From Luzula sylvatica (lineage: Eukaryota; Streptophyta; Magnoliopsida; Poales; Juncaceae), in assembly GCA_946800325.1 (NCBI GenBank), contig OX326960.1, positions 22,869,150 through 22,933,149 on the forward strand: a stretch of 64,000 bases of DNA. Direction: 5' to 3'. The position numbers were made by a program, and so were the translations under genes. Shown here one piece after another: positions 1 through 10,935 of the stretch. The notes under the pieces are model-generated. The model worked only from the letters and a program-made list of their open reading frames with translations, was not told the origin of the DNA and made no database searches. The stretch's first letter is position 1. Every line of letters begins with the position of its first letter.

Positions 1-628
1 CCAAACTTTTATTTTAAAATACTCCTTATGGATGATATTAATTTTTTTTTTCCAAAATACCCTCCAAATCTCATATGTAATAATTAAAAGTTATTTTTGT
101 TATTTTTTTATTAATTTTAAGAAAATTCATAAACACTTCTTAACATGTAGTGATTTAAAAAAATTTAAATTATTACATATTTTGTTTATATAATTTTAAT
201 ATTCCATTCTTTATTCATAAAAAACTTACATTAAATAATAATAAATAAACATCTTGCAAATATATTCATAGAAAATATCTATTTAAACATCTATTTTTTT
301 ATTTTAGTTTTTCTTTTATGTATTTTTTAATAGTTTTATGATATTTTATTTTTAAATATTTGCAAGATGTTCTTTTAATAATATTGTTCAACTTATTATA
401 ATTTTATGTTAGTTTTTCAAGAAAAATAATACATAAGTCGAATATTTGTAATGAATGAAATATTAAAATTATATAACATATAACATATAGTAATTTTTTT
501 TAATTATTATATATTACAAAAAGTTTAAGAATTTTTTAAAATTAAAAAGCATTTTTTTAAAATGAATACATATGTAAATTAATTATTTTTTACAATATCT
601 ACAAATTTAAGGAGTCTTTTGAAAATTT
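1..628. mobile_element. Partial MULE-like repeat, cut by the window edge
   Basis: The first 145 bases closely resemble 17322-17470: both share a stretch containing ATGGATGATATTAATTTT, then ATATGTAATAATTAAAA, then TTAATTTTAAGAAAATTCAT. This is therefore a dispersed repeat. Around 600-628 the minus strand reads like a MULE end of the GGAAAATTTTCAAAA type. The left end lies outside the window, so no target duplication can be checked. The rest is AT-rich without coding signal. Assignment to MULEs is an inference from the subterminal style. Confidence 0.3.
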
Positions 629-689
629 TCCAAGTAAAGTGGTGATAGGGAGGCATAATAAGGTGGTGATGTGGAGGCATGAGATGAGA

Positions 690-1190
690 GGAATTATTAA
701 TAATGTAAAAATGGACCGAAATTTAAATTAAAAATGACCAAAATGTTAATAAAAAGTACCAAAGTGTGAACTAAAACTGAAAAGGACCAAAATATAAATA
801 AAAAGAACTATAATGTAAATTCAAAAATGTAAAAAAGGACCGGCATGTAAATAAAAGAGGATCAAGATGTAAATATGAAGGACCAAAATGTAAGTTTCTA
901 AACTTAAAAGGACAAAAATGTAAATAGAAAGGATCAAAATGTAGTTTTTTCAACTAAAAAGGACCAAATTGTAAATAAAAAGGACCAAAATGTAAATAAT
1001 TCAAAGAGGCCCCTGGACCAAAGTGTAATTTTTCAAACTTGAAAGGACAAAATGTAAATAAAAAGGACCAAAGTGTAAATAAAAAAGGACCAAAATGTAA
1101 ATAAAAAGGACCAAAATGTATTTTTTTCAAATAAAAAGGACCAAAATGTAAATAAAAAAGGACCAAAATGTAATTTTTTTACAAAGAGGC
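690..1190. repeat. Minisatellite, about 21-bp unit with GGACCAAAATGTAAAT core
   Basis: Roughly twenty imperfect copies of AAAAAGGACCAAAATGTAAAT run through this stretch, twice interrupted by CAAAGAGGCCCCTG. The right edge is followed by GATGACGTGGCCGC. The same unit occurs in reverse orientation at 6565-6715, next to CCACGTCATC, so the minisatellite belongs to a mobile family. Open frames on the minus strand here are produced by the repeat and are not genes. Confidence 0.8.
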
Positions 1191-1936
1191 CCCTGATGAC
1201 GTGGCCGCACAGATTTCTTCCATTTCTCTTAACTTTATACATAAGAATAATATTTAAAATTAATTTATGTAAACATGATATTTTTTGCATTGCATTTGCT
1301 TACATAATATATTTACAAATTCAAGTTAGAGAAAATAATGTGTATGAACTAGGCTAATATGGATGTAAAAAAAGAGAAAATTTAATCAAATATATTTGAC
1401 ATTTTAGAATTAATGTTCTTAATATTCATGTATAATGTATGTTTCATAAAGTTATATATTAATTTTTAGTAAATTATTTATAAACTCTTCATTTTCATTT
1501 GTATTTCATGTTTAATTATGTAAGTTAATGTGAAATAAACAATTGAATAAACTTGAACGAAAGTAGACTTGACGAATGGTAGTAGTCTACATCATGAAAG
1601 TAAAACGATGTAGCCTTATAAAAATTCTCAAAATTAATTATAAAATAATTGATATATTATGGCCATAAAAATCAATAATTAATTAATTGTCTAAAATTTT
1701 CCACACGTATTATTATCTAACGGTTCAAATTGTGATGACGTGCAAGAAAAAGATTGCACAAAGTTCGATGAAAAATAAGTATGGGTACATTAATAATAAA
1801 CATGAAATATGATTTCTAGATCTTAAAAACGAAATTTTTTATTTGAAAAAATAATTGTTTTTCTTGTTTGTAAAAACAAAAAAAGAAACATACTAATGGG
1901 TATACATAAGATAGAATTAACCCCAAATAAGATAGG
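1191..1936. other. AT-rich stretch, no gene seen
   Basis: No coding, RNA or clear repeat signal was found. The minus strand at 1246 starts TCTTATGTATAAA, resembling the TC start proposed for the Helitron-like element at 6488, so this may be the 5' end of a minus-strand relative that carries the minisatellite at 690-1190. Confidence 0.4.
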
Positions 1937-1968
1937 ATTAGCACGTGTCTAGCACGTACCGAAACTAG
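1937..1968 (+). mobile_element. Helitron-like 3' terminus
   Basis: The sequence has a hairpin, ACGTG-TCTAG-CACGT, followed 10 bases later by CTAG and then T. This is the established Helitron 3' end (GC-richer hairpin, a short gap, CTRR, insertion before T). The matching 5' TC end was not identified, so the length of the element is unknown. Confidence 0.5.
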
Positions 1969-3299
1969 TTGTAAACAGAACCGGTCATGTAGATTTGAAG
2001 GCCCCGACGAAAAAAATATGAATATACATACTTGTAAATTATAAGAACGACAACAATATCAATATAGTTAAACATAAATTATTATACTATTATTAATAAT
2101 ACTTAAATTATTAGTTATTAGTTATGAAAATATGTTATTATTTTAATAAGTACTAGTGTTTATCTCGCTCTGGTTCGGCATAATTTTTTATCGTTTTTTT
2201 AACATGTATTTTTTTCAACATGTAATATTTGTTTTTTCATTGAATTTGAATTAAGTACAATTAACGATCAATTTTTTTTCATTGCACTTACAATGTCGCT
2301 AAAAAGTTAATCATATATTACATTTATTTAATTTTTGTTAAAAATAGACAAATTTTGTAATTATTTTCATACATAACGTAACACATGTGACAATGCATAA
2401 ACTCTATAATACTATGCAATGTAATAATATAAACAAAATATTGGGCAATTTCAGGATACATACTTTTTTAATATTATTTAATGTATTTTTTTTTTCAATT
2501 AGGCTGATGGTCTTTGTTATGTAAATGGTAATTTTATTTCATACATAAACATGACATATATATGCGGTTACAAATTTCCTCACGTTATCATGTTTAATTT
2601 TAATATTATTTTTATTTCAGAAAAATGTACATATATTTTCTTTAATTTCTATTTTAATATTGTTATACATAATATATTTTTTTATATTCATAGTTAATTT
2701 GATTTTGTAGCGAGACATGAAGATAAATTGTAGAGAGACTTATATTAAAGCCAAAATTCTTATGAATTAATTATTAGATAAAGTAAAATTTGATAAAAAG
2801 ATATTTGAAGAAATAAATTTGGCATAATTAAAAATTAAAAATATTTAATAAAAAGACTGTGCAGAGAGAAATAGAATTAAAAATTATATTACGAAAGACA
2901 CATTAAAAAAATATTGAGAAGGATTCATTAAATATAATATGCTTTACATTGATTTGGTAAATTTTACATGAACTAAAAAAATGAATATTTTAATTTTGCA
3001 AGAAAAAAAATCCATATTTTGATTTTGCATTGATTTGGTAAATTATATGATAGAATCAATATTTTAAGAAATATATTTGGCATTAAAAATAAATATCAAA
3101 TGAACGTTTCAATAATTATTTTTATCGTGACCACAAAATATAATTATTTTTAAATTCAATCTAAATTCAATAAAAGCAGTTACAATATACTTGAAAAAAT
3201 AAATATCAAATGAACTTTTCAACAATTAATTATATAAAAAAATTCAATAAATAAGGACTAACATGTAGCACAATCTCAAAATAGGTGGCAATCAGGTGG
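1969..3299. other. AT-rich intergenic DNA
   Basis: No gene is supported. A possible degenerate minus-strand Helitron end starts at ACTAGTG near 2152, without a good hairpin. AAATAAATATCAAATGAAC occurs twice, near 3090 and 3200. Confidence 0.4.
3085..3278 (+). repeat. Dispersed repeat copy 1, degenerate Helitron-like 3' end
   Basis: It shares several blocks in the same order with 4115-4300: TGACCACAAAATATAATTATT, TCTAAATTCAATAA, AAATGAAC and AGGACTAACA. At the end, copy 1 has a decayed form of the hairpin that copy 2 preserves. The two are related insertions of one family. Confidence 0.5.
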
Positions 3300-3700
3300 G
3301 TGAGTCAGTTTCGAATCGGGTCATTCGGGTCATTTCGAGTTCAGGTTATTTCGGTTCGCGGATCATTTGATTTGCGAGTCATTGATTTTCGGGTCGTTTC
3401 GATTTTCGGATCGTTCGGTGTCGGTTCGTTTCGGTTTTAGGGTCATTCAATTTCGAATCCTTTTGGTTTTAGGATTGTTTGGTTTCGGGTCTTTCGGGCA
3501 TCGGGTCGTGATTTTTCGGTTTAGAATCCATTTCAGGTTCGAGTCAAATCGATTTTTGTTCGATTTTATATTCAGATCAATCAATTATTGTCTGATTTCG
3601 GGTTTGGATTATTTTTTGGTTCGGATTCAATTTAAGATCGTTGACTTTTTAATATTTATCGATTTGAATCAAGTTTGGGAGGTCTAATCGTTTTTCCGAT
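3300..3700 (+). repeat. Degenerate TCGGGT-type simple repeat
   Basis: Irregular copies of TTCGGGTC, TTTCGGTT and GATTTTCGG fill the stretch, a common low-complexity repeat in plant intergenic DNA. A 106-codon open frame at 3367-3687 follows the repeat and has a repeat-derived composition (F, R, S, G), so it is not called as a gene. Confidence 0.7.
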
Positions 3701-3804
3701 CGATTCATTTTTTGCGAGCTCCAACTAAGACGCAAGAGCCTACTCTATTTTTCTCAAAAAGACGCACATGATACATGATGCATAAGTCCACAATGTCTTA
3801 ATTA

Positions 3805-3936
3805 ATCTCTAAAATAAAAATGTAATGTATATATGAATTAAATAAATACATTATAAAGATATATGGATGTATCTCTAAAATAAAAATGTAATGTATATAT
3901 GAATTAAATAAATACATTATAAAGATATCTGAATGT
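3805..3936 (+). repeat. Two tandem copies of a 66-bp unit
   Basis: The unit starts ATCTCTAAAATAAAAATG and is repeated head to tail at 3805-3870 and 3871-3936, with only a couple of differences near the end. This is a recent local duplication. Confidence 0.9.
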
Positions 3937-4114
3937 ATGTGTTATAAACACTTATGCTATACTTTACTAACAATTCACGACAGTAAATGACACACTAACA
4001 AAACAAAATTATACAGTAATAGATATAATACATTTATTCTGATATATTTGCAAAATTATACGATGACGAATATAACACATTTATTTTAATAAAATTTCAA
4101 GAATCAACAAACAC

Positions 4115-4300
4115 ATATAAACATTTCTTATCATGACCACAAAATATAATTATTCTCAAACTAAATCTAAATTCAATAATAAAAAATATAATATATTTTT
4201 TTAAAGAAAAATAAGAAAAAATATTAATATTAAATGAACTACTAACTAATTAATTAAATTAAGAACATCAATAAATCAGGACTAACACGTGCAGAGCACG
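4115..4300 (+). repeat. Dispersed repeat copy 2, Helitron-like 3' hairpin
   Basis: This is the homolog of 3085-3278. It ends with a perfect hairpin, ACGTGC-AGA-GCACGT, then TCTGAAAAC, as in many plant Helitrons, but the final CTAG is missing. It lies about 190 bp beyond the 3' end of the histone gene. Confidence 0.45.
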
Positions 4301-4486
4301 TTCTGAAAACATCCATTAAACCAAGTCAAGATGTCTCTGTACAAAACCAAAATCAGACATCCAAAACACAACTAACTACACCATGCAAACCTCCTACAAG
4401 TAACAAGACCTACCACATATTCAAAACCATCCAAGACAAAAGGAGTACTACTCAAGATACCTTCACTTCTACTAAATTCAATACTA

Positions 4487-5296
4487 CTATTTGGCATTCG
4501 TATAATACCTCAAAACCGCATTATTCCCCTCAGAAATTGCGTGCATTGCGAGCTCGCCGGGCAAGACAAGTTTAACAGCATCGTGAATTTCCCTCGCGGT
4601 AATCGTCAGCTTCCCGGTGTACTTGCATAAATGAGCAGCCTCATCAGCAAGCCGCTCGAACATGTCGGCCATCATCATATCCATCACTTGCATTGCACAC
4701 GACGACACCCCCAGTGTGGGGTGTACCTATATAAAAATTGGATGTGTTAATCATTTTGATTTCGCACTAAAAACAATTTATTTGAATTTAAGAAATTATT
4801 TATCCATTACTTGTTTCAGCACCCGATACAAGTAGGTCTTGTAACCTCCGACACCGCCCATACCCATATCCCCTGCAGCATTTCGCTTCTTCCCCTTACG
4901 CTTACTCATTTGCGGCCTTCTTTCCGCATATTTCTTTTGATTCCTAGCCTCCGACTTCTTCGGGGTCTTAGGCTCACCTCCATTTTCAGATTCTCTCGTG
5001 CGTGTTTGCGTCTCCACCATTTTTGTTTTTCCTTTCTTTTTCGCCTTCTCTCTTTCTTTGCCTTTACTTGGAGAATGAACAACTTCAATGTATTCCCGAT
5101 CTCCTTGTCCATCTTCCACAGTTACTTCTACGAGTTCAGTAGGAGAAGTTTCAACCGCCATTATCTCAGTTCCTTCCCTGTTCTCAGCTTCTTGTCCATT
5201 TTCTTCTTCATCGATATCAACAATCTTCAGCGTTTCTTGGACCACCTTTTTAATCATCTTCTTAACCACGACTTTCTTTTGCTGCTTTGGAGCCAT
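4487..5296 (-). CDS. Histone H2B variant with long N-terminal tail (H2B.8/H2B.S-like), two exons
   Basis: The gene encodes a chromatin protein that should pair with H2A in nucleosomes. Exon 1 is 5296-4811 and exon 2 is 4726-4487. The 84-bp intron starts GTAATG and ends TATAG. Joining them restores LKQ-VHPTLGVSS, the conserved H2B helix-1 context, and gives 241 residues. Residues 1 to about 148 form a Lys/Glu-rich, low-complexity, probably disordered tail. From GGYKTYLYRVLKQ onward lies a full H2B histone fold, with MFERLADEAA (helix 2), TITAREI and LPGELAMHAISEG (C-terminal helix). Canonical plant H2B is about 140-150 residues and usually intronless, so length and intron point to the seed/sperm variant class, known in Arabidopsis as H2B.8 (HTB8), 243 residues. 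The usual ubiquitinated lysine (AVTKY) is replaced: AVLRY, Arg235. The fold is certain; assignment to H2B.8 is an inference. Confidence 0.88.
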
Positions 5297-5412
5297 CCCT
5301 TTTCTTCTGTGTCTTTGTTTTGGGGGGGAAAGTATTTAATGGATAAAGAACCAGCGAGAAGACATAGAAAGACAAAGGAGATGTATCATATTAGAAGGAA
5401 CACCCGGATTTG

Positions 5413-5480
5413 ACACGTGGAGAACATGTGTATTTCTCTGTAAACCGACATGGATACGTGTTGAAAGCCCGAACACGTGG
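5413..5480 (-). promoter_or_regulatory. ACGT-box (ABRE/G-box-like) cluster upstream of the H2B variant
   Basis: Read toward the gene, CCACGTGT occurs at 5480-5473 and again at 5420-5413, with an ACACGTA core between them near 5455-5462. They lie about 115-185 bp upstream of the start codon. CACGTG/ACGTG boxes are bound by bZIP factors in abscisic-acid and seed-maturation promoters. A TTAAATA near 5332-5340 could be a weak TATA, but it would leave a very short leader. Confidence 0.5.
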
Positions 5481-6487
5481 ATCTCAGAAGAGTTTAACAT
5501 GTAATTATAAGCCCAATTAGCCTTACGGGCTCAAGATTTTAAATGTGATTGTAATTATAACTTTTTTTAGGGCATGTTTGACTTTGGGAGCATGGGAATT
5601 TGGTATGGAATGAAATTATATTTTCGTTCCAACCTAAATCTAATTCCTTGTCTGATTACAAAAAAATATTGAAATTATATTTTTTCTAGAAATCTTCTAA
5701 TTCCACAAAACTAGCAAATATTAATTCTCCAAATTTGAGGAGTGTCAAGGTGGAGGAAAACTTATAATCAAGAAATAATTATAATATAATGATTAAATTT
5801 GTATAATTAATATAATAATATATAATAATTATCATACATATTAATTATATTAGATATGTATAATTAATATAATATTATATACATTTTTAAAGAAAATTAT
5901 TATATTATTATATTGATAAAAATAATATAATAATAACATAACAGTAATATTATTATTATAATATATTATATGCTATAATATTATATTATTATTATTATTA
6001 TAATATAATTATTATATATTATTACAATAATATATAATATTATATTAATTATATGGTTATAATAAATTTTTATGATAATATAATAACTATATAGTTGCTA
6101 ATATTATTCTAATAAAATAATTAGAATAATTAGAATATATAATTAGAATAGATAAAAATAGTGTTATAATAATATAAAAGTACATTTAATATCTTTATAT
6201 TTTTATTATAATTTATTATATGCATATAATATCCTATTATTATAATTATATATTGCAATAATGATATATTATTCAATGAAACTTTATTTCTACATTTTAA
6301 AAAACAAAATTCCAAAATTTCGTAAACAACAAAATAAATAATTGTATTTTCTAGTGAAAAAGAAAATCTTGGATATTAAAATAATATAATAATAATGTAA
6401 TTATAATAATATATTATATGTTATAATATTATATTATTATGATTATGATTATTATAATATAATTATTTAAAATTATTACAAATTATA

Positions 6488-6980
6488 TCTTATATATAAA
6501 TCAAACAAATTTATTGCAATTCTAAGCCTCCACGTCATCAAGAATTTTTGTATAAAAAAACTATTTTTTTAATTTACATTTTGGTCCTTTTTAATTTTAA
6601 TTTACATTTTGGTCCTTTTTATTTACATTTCGGTTTTTTTTACATTTTGATCCTTTTTTCTTATTTTACAATTTGGTCCTTTTTTACATTTGGTCCTTTT
6701 TTTCCTATTTTACATACATATTAAAATTTGCGAATATGTCCTGATTATATTAATCGATTTTAGAAGCACCTGAACAAATGATATTTATACAAATTATATT
6801 AGAAAATAATATCCGTGATAGACTAATTTCATGAACCTTATGCATCTATTGACATCATGATATTTGCAAATATGTCATGATTAAATTAATTTAGTTCAAA
6901 CGCATGCGCGTTAATTCGCACACGCGTTAATTCTATTTAAATAATTATATAAAAAACATCCCGCGCGTGGATAAAGCTAG
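6488..6980 (+). mobile_element. Small Helitron-like insert carrying the GGTCC minisatellite
   Basis: It starts with TCTTATATATAAATC after A and ends with GATAAAGCTAG before T, as Helitrons do. A GC-rich stretch, CATCCCGCGCGTGG, precedes the CTAG, although the hairpin is decayed. CCTCCACGTCATC lies near the 5' end. At 6565-6715 it carries the inverted version of the minisatellite at 690-1190. No coding capacity is seen. Confidence 0.45.
6565..6715. repeat. Minisatellite, TTTACATTTTGGTCC unit
   Basis: Six or seven imperfect copies of a unit of about 20-25 bp (AATTTACATTTTGGTCCTTT) are present. The unit is the reverse complement of the one at 690-1190. Confidence 0.75.
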
Positions 6981-7423
6981 TAATATATAATACAAAATTA
7001 ATCATATGGATATAATATTATATATCTGATATATTAATATATAATAATTATATTATAATTATTGAATTCATATAATATAATATTATATATATAATTAATA
7101 TTGTATTATATATTATTACAATAATAATATTACATGGATAAAATAAAATATTATTATTTTTTGTCAATTTGATGAAATAAATTTTTTTACATTTTCAATA
7201 ACAAAATTCCAAAATTTTGTAAACAACCAAACAAAAAATTATATTTTTCAGCATCTTATAATTTAGATATCCAAACAAACTGTGAAATTACTAATTCCAG
7301 AACTTTTTACTCCTCCACCGTATAATCCGATTCCACTCTACTAATTCCGTTTCCCAAACGGCCCCTTAGTTCTGAAGACTTCTTGTACATATAAAATCGT
7401 AACGTGCCAGACTATATTGAAAA

Positions 7424-7645
7424 CATCCTCTATTCCCTAATTAATGATTAATTATTGAAATAACTAAAAAAAATACTTCATTAATAGTTAATTAATATAT
7501 AATCAAAATACATATACATTAACATTTCTTAATTAATATTAATTAACTGTTAATTGAATGTACTTTTGTTAATTACTATGTTAATTACTCACCAATTAAT
7601 GATTAATTGATGATATAGAAGATGTGGTGGGAAAATGAGAGAATA
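7424..7645. repeat. MITE-like inverted repeat, copy 1
   Basis: The left part (CATCCTCTATTCCCTAATTAATGATTAATT) is inverted at the right (AATTAATGATTAATTGATGATATAGAAGATG). The central TAATTAATATATAAT segment is shared with copy 2 at 7966-8198. No open frame is present. The exact ends are uncertain. Confidence 0.45.
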
Positions 7646-7965
7646 TGATATAATTATCTACTATATTATGTTTATGTTACCTACTAAACATCAATTCTTT
7701 GTGCATATTTGGAGGAAGTGAATTTTATTATGGAACGTACCAAAAATTGTGTGTTGTGTGAAAGTTTAACACGAAGCATATGTGTTCGAAAACGTCATTA
7801 TTGAATATTTTAATAATAAGTATATTTAATCATTCTGTTGAGATTGATGTTTAGAGATTAATTGAGTAAATGTGAAGTACGGACTCTTGCCTCCCCCGGT
7901 TAGTATGATTTTTATTTAGAGATTAATTGAGTAATATTTTTTGAGACTATTTACTATGGTCTATG

Positions 7966-8198
7966 CCTCTCAATTTCCCTCCAACATTCTCTATATCACG
8001 AAATAACGATTAATTAACATGATGATTAGTAAAAGAATACTTCACCAATAGTTAATTAATATATAATTAAAATACATATATATATTAATAATTAATACTC
8101 AATATTAATTAATTATTAGTGGAGTGTATTTTTTTAAATTATGATTGTGATTCCATTAATTCATGATATAGAGAATGTTGGAGGAGAATTTGAGAGGA
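7966..8198. mobile_element. MITE, about 233 bp, copy 2
   Basis: The terminal inverted repeats are CCTCTCAATTTCCCTCCAAC followed by ATTCTCTATATCA at the left, and almost the same sequence on the other strand at the right, over about 34 bp. Internally it resembles copy 1 (GTTAATTAATATATAAT). No clear target duplication could be assigned, so the superfamily is open. Confidence 0.6.
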
Positions 8199-9944
8199 AT
8201 AATAGAATTGTCCATATTTTTATATGATTTCATTATGAGAATTTTGTGGTTGATATTTTAAAAAATATATTTTGGATATATATTATTACTGTCATCTTAT
8301 TTTATGAATGAAATTAATCAGTGGATTAGTTACTAATTGAGAGATGATTAAAGACATCCAAATTATCATTTTTAATTTGAACTTGAATAAAAATTGAAAT
8401 AAAAAAAATAAGATAGCGATTTCTAGAGCTATTTTTTTCTTGAATCTAAGAAGTTATTCATATTTTTACCAAATTTATCAAAATACCTTTTATAATTATA
8501 TTATGTATGTAAAACATAATCATTAAATAATTCTTTACTATATGTTACTTATATTAATTTATCAAAAATATTAACAATTACTTACGTAAACAAATAAAAA
8601 ATCGGTGACAATACTTTGAAATAATTACTTTTTTTGCATGAATATTATTTTTAGTAACTTTTTTGGAAAAAAAATAATATTTTTGGTTTATGAAATTTTT
8701 TCAAAGTATTAATTTTGATATTTGTTTATTTGTATAGTAGTGTTTTATTACGATATGAGGAACACATTATAATTTAATTATTTTTAAACACAATATATTT
8801 CAAATCAAATAGAGGTATTTTGTTAAAGTTAAGAATGAGTCAATGACTTTTAGATCAGAAAAACATCTCTATAAATAACACTACTCTAAAAAATATTATC
8901 ATAGGACCTCCTTATTATTTTGTTAGGATTATTCTGTGTAAAAGTAACTTATTTGCTTGGTCCATATTATATGGAACAATAATGATATGAAAAATTTAGT
9001 CCAATCGGTTAAAATATGAAAAATTCTATTATGTCCTTCAATATCATTTTCTGACTTTTGAGTATGGATCAGGATGACTCTGAATTGTTTTTACTAAATA
9101 ATTATTTCAATTTTCTCCAATATCTTCAAAAAATTCTTATTCCAATATAAAGTGTATCTGTAATTGTTCTCTTTGTAAAATTTCAAACACACCATAGAAA
9201 TATTATTCATAAAGTTCTCATATCCCTAAATACTCTTAAATATCAATCAAATTTTAAGTGATCACACAACTTACACTACTAGTATTAGTAGGTTAATCAT
9301 GCAACAAAAATGATCCAACATGAGTTCCATTTCTTTCGCAATATTTATTTTGGTTGTTATATTCAAATAAAAGAAAAACGATAAATAATTATAATGTAAA
9401 TTAGACGTTTCTCTTCATTCTCTTACTTCATTGGAACAAAACGTAAAATGAGTCGTGAAGAAATATTATTATCAAGTATGATATACATCATTATAAGTAC
9501 CTGTTTCTAGATCAGCAAAATTAAATATTTTGATTTCAACAAAAAAGTTATAAAACTCCCATATTACCCTTATTTTATGTGATGAATTGTCACAATATGA
9601 TTATCAGTTTTTGTTAACGATTATATATTTTATTGTTTGCTTGTTAAATTAATATATTTTCTAATAAATATTAGTTATATTTTTTAATTTTGATTTTTTT
9701 TTTGCAAGTGATAAAATAATTCTTATCTAGAATAGTAGTTGTGTTCCATTGCGATATTTGAATTGTAGGTTTCATTATTAAAATCACGATTTGATAATAA
9801 GAATACTAATAAGTCATTTCCTATCAATATAGAATTTTTTACTTCACGTTTATTTTAGATATTCTTAAAGCTTTGAGAAATTCGATATAAGTATTTCATA
9901 CCGTTGTGTAGAAATCAAAATCGTGTATACATATGAATCGCTGA
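8199..9944. other. AT-rich intergenic DNA, no gene seen
   Basis: All short open frames are AT-driven, and no domain, RNA gene or organised repeat was recognised. Confidence 0.5.
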
Positions 9945-10935
9945 AATCATTATTAAGGTGACCGGATTTCTTTATATTTATCGATTTTATTTATTTATTT
10001 TGAATTAATGATTTTGAATGATTGATTTTGTGATATAAATATTTATATTATTTCGTAAATGAGTCGTGACGTATGTTTGTGAAAAAAGAAATGTATTTTG
10101 ATTTAATGAGCGGATTTTAGGAAAAAACTTGTACTTTTTGACCATCCTAACCAAAGATTTGATCATTTGGATTCACGTGGTATGTAGATGTGTACAACGT
10201 TGAAAATTTCGTACCGGGAATCCGAGAATATTAACATGCGACCTAAATTTTGATTATAAAAAATGGACATTTATAACGAGAAGTGTGTTTTGAGATGTTA
10301 TGAAGTTCATTTCAATTGTGGAAAGGGATATAATGATTATAAAAAATAAATATTTATAAAATAAAATTATGAAAATGATATAATGATCATCTTCAAAATC
10401 ATAACAAAACGACAGGGATTATTGAAAGAATCTCAAAATGTTAGGGAACTTTTGGAGGAATCCGAAAATATAGGATTTTTTTTTGAGAAAATCTAAAATG
10501 ACAAGAAATTTTTTCATTATTTCCAAACAAGTTAGGGGTTTTTGAAAAATTCCCCAACAAATAATAATTATTAAAAAAATATTATTTTAACATCTCAAAA
10601 TCCACTTCTCATTTTAATTGTCCACATTTTATAATTAAATTGTAGGTCGACTCTTGATATTCTCGCGTTCATGCCACGAGATTTACAATGTTGTACACAC
10701 CTGAATACCACGTGAATCTGAATAGATTGTCTAAGATCACTATTTAGGATGGTCATAAAGTACTAATTGCTCACTAAAATTTGTTCACCTAATCAAAATA
10801 CACTTCGCTTCCTTTAAAATAACATAAATATATACATATCACAAAATCAATTATTCAAAATGATTATAAATAAACAAATAAAATCGATAGATATAGAGAA
10901 ATCCGGTTATATAAGAATGATTTAACAAATTGAAT
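9945..10935. mobile_element. Foldback-type long inverted repeat
   Basis: The left arm (about 9945-10310) and right arm (about 10583-10935) are inverted copies. Shared blocks include ACCGGATTTCT, ATCGATTTTATTT, TGATTTTGTGATAT, GTACTTT-TGACCATCCTAA, CACGTGGTAT, ACCTAAATTT/ACCTACAATTT and TTTTGAGATGTTA. The spacer at 10415-10556 contains a minus-strand stretch like the Pack-MULE end at 11785 (GGGGAATTTTTCAAAAACCC). No coding region is present. Arm edges are approximate. Confidence 0.55.

Larger units (their letters stand above)
5570..7365. mobile_element. Tourist/PIF-Harbinger-like element, about 1.8 kb
   Basis: The ends are inverted and imperfect: GGGCATGTTTGACTTTGGGA on the left, and GGGGCCGTTTGGGAAACGGA on the opposite strand at the right. 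TTA flanks both sides (5567-5569 and 7366-7368), the target duplication typical of PIF/Harbinger. The interior is mostly irregular TA-rich DNA with no transposase, so the element is non-autonomous, and it was enlarged by the insert at 6488-6980. Confidence 0.6.

Noticed and set aside
771..1290. Overlapping minus-strand open frames rich in HFGPFYL repeats
   Set aside because: They are translations of the 21-bp minisatellite (unit divisible by three) and have no start context or domain.
2150..2185. Minus-strand Helitron 3' end at ACTAGTG
   Set aside because: The following sequence does not form a convincing hairpin, so it is mentioned only as a possibility.
3367..3687. 106-codon open frame
   Set aside because: It follows the TCGGGT-type simple repeat; composition and lack of any domain indicate chance.
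4811..5413. Plus-strand frames overlapping the histone gene
   Set aside because: They are antisense shadows of exon 1, rich in S/F/L from its Lys/Glu codons.
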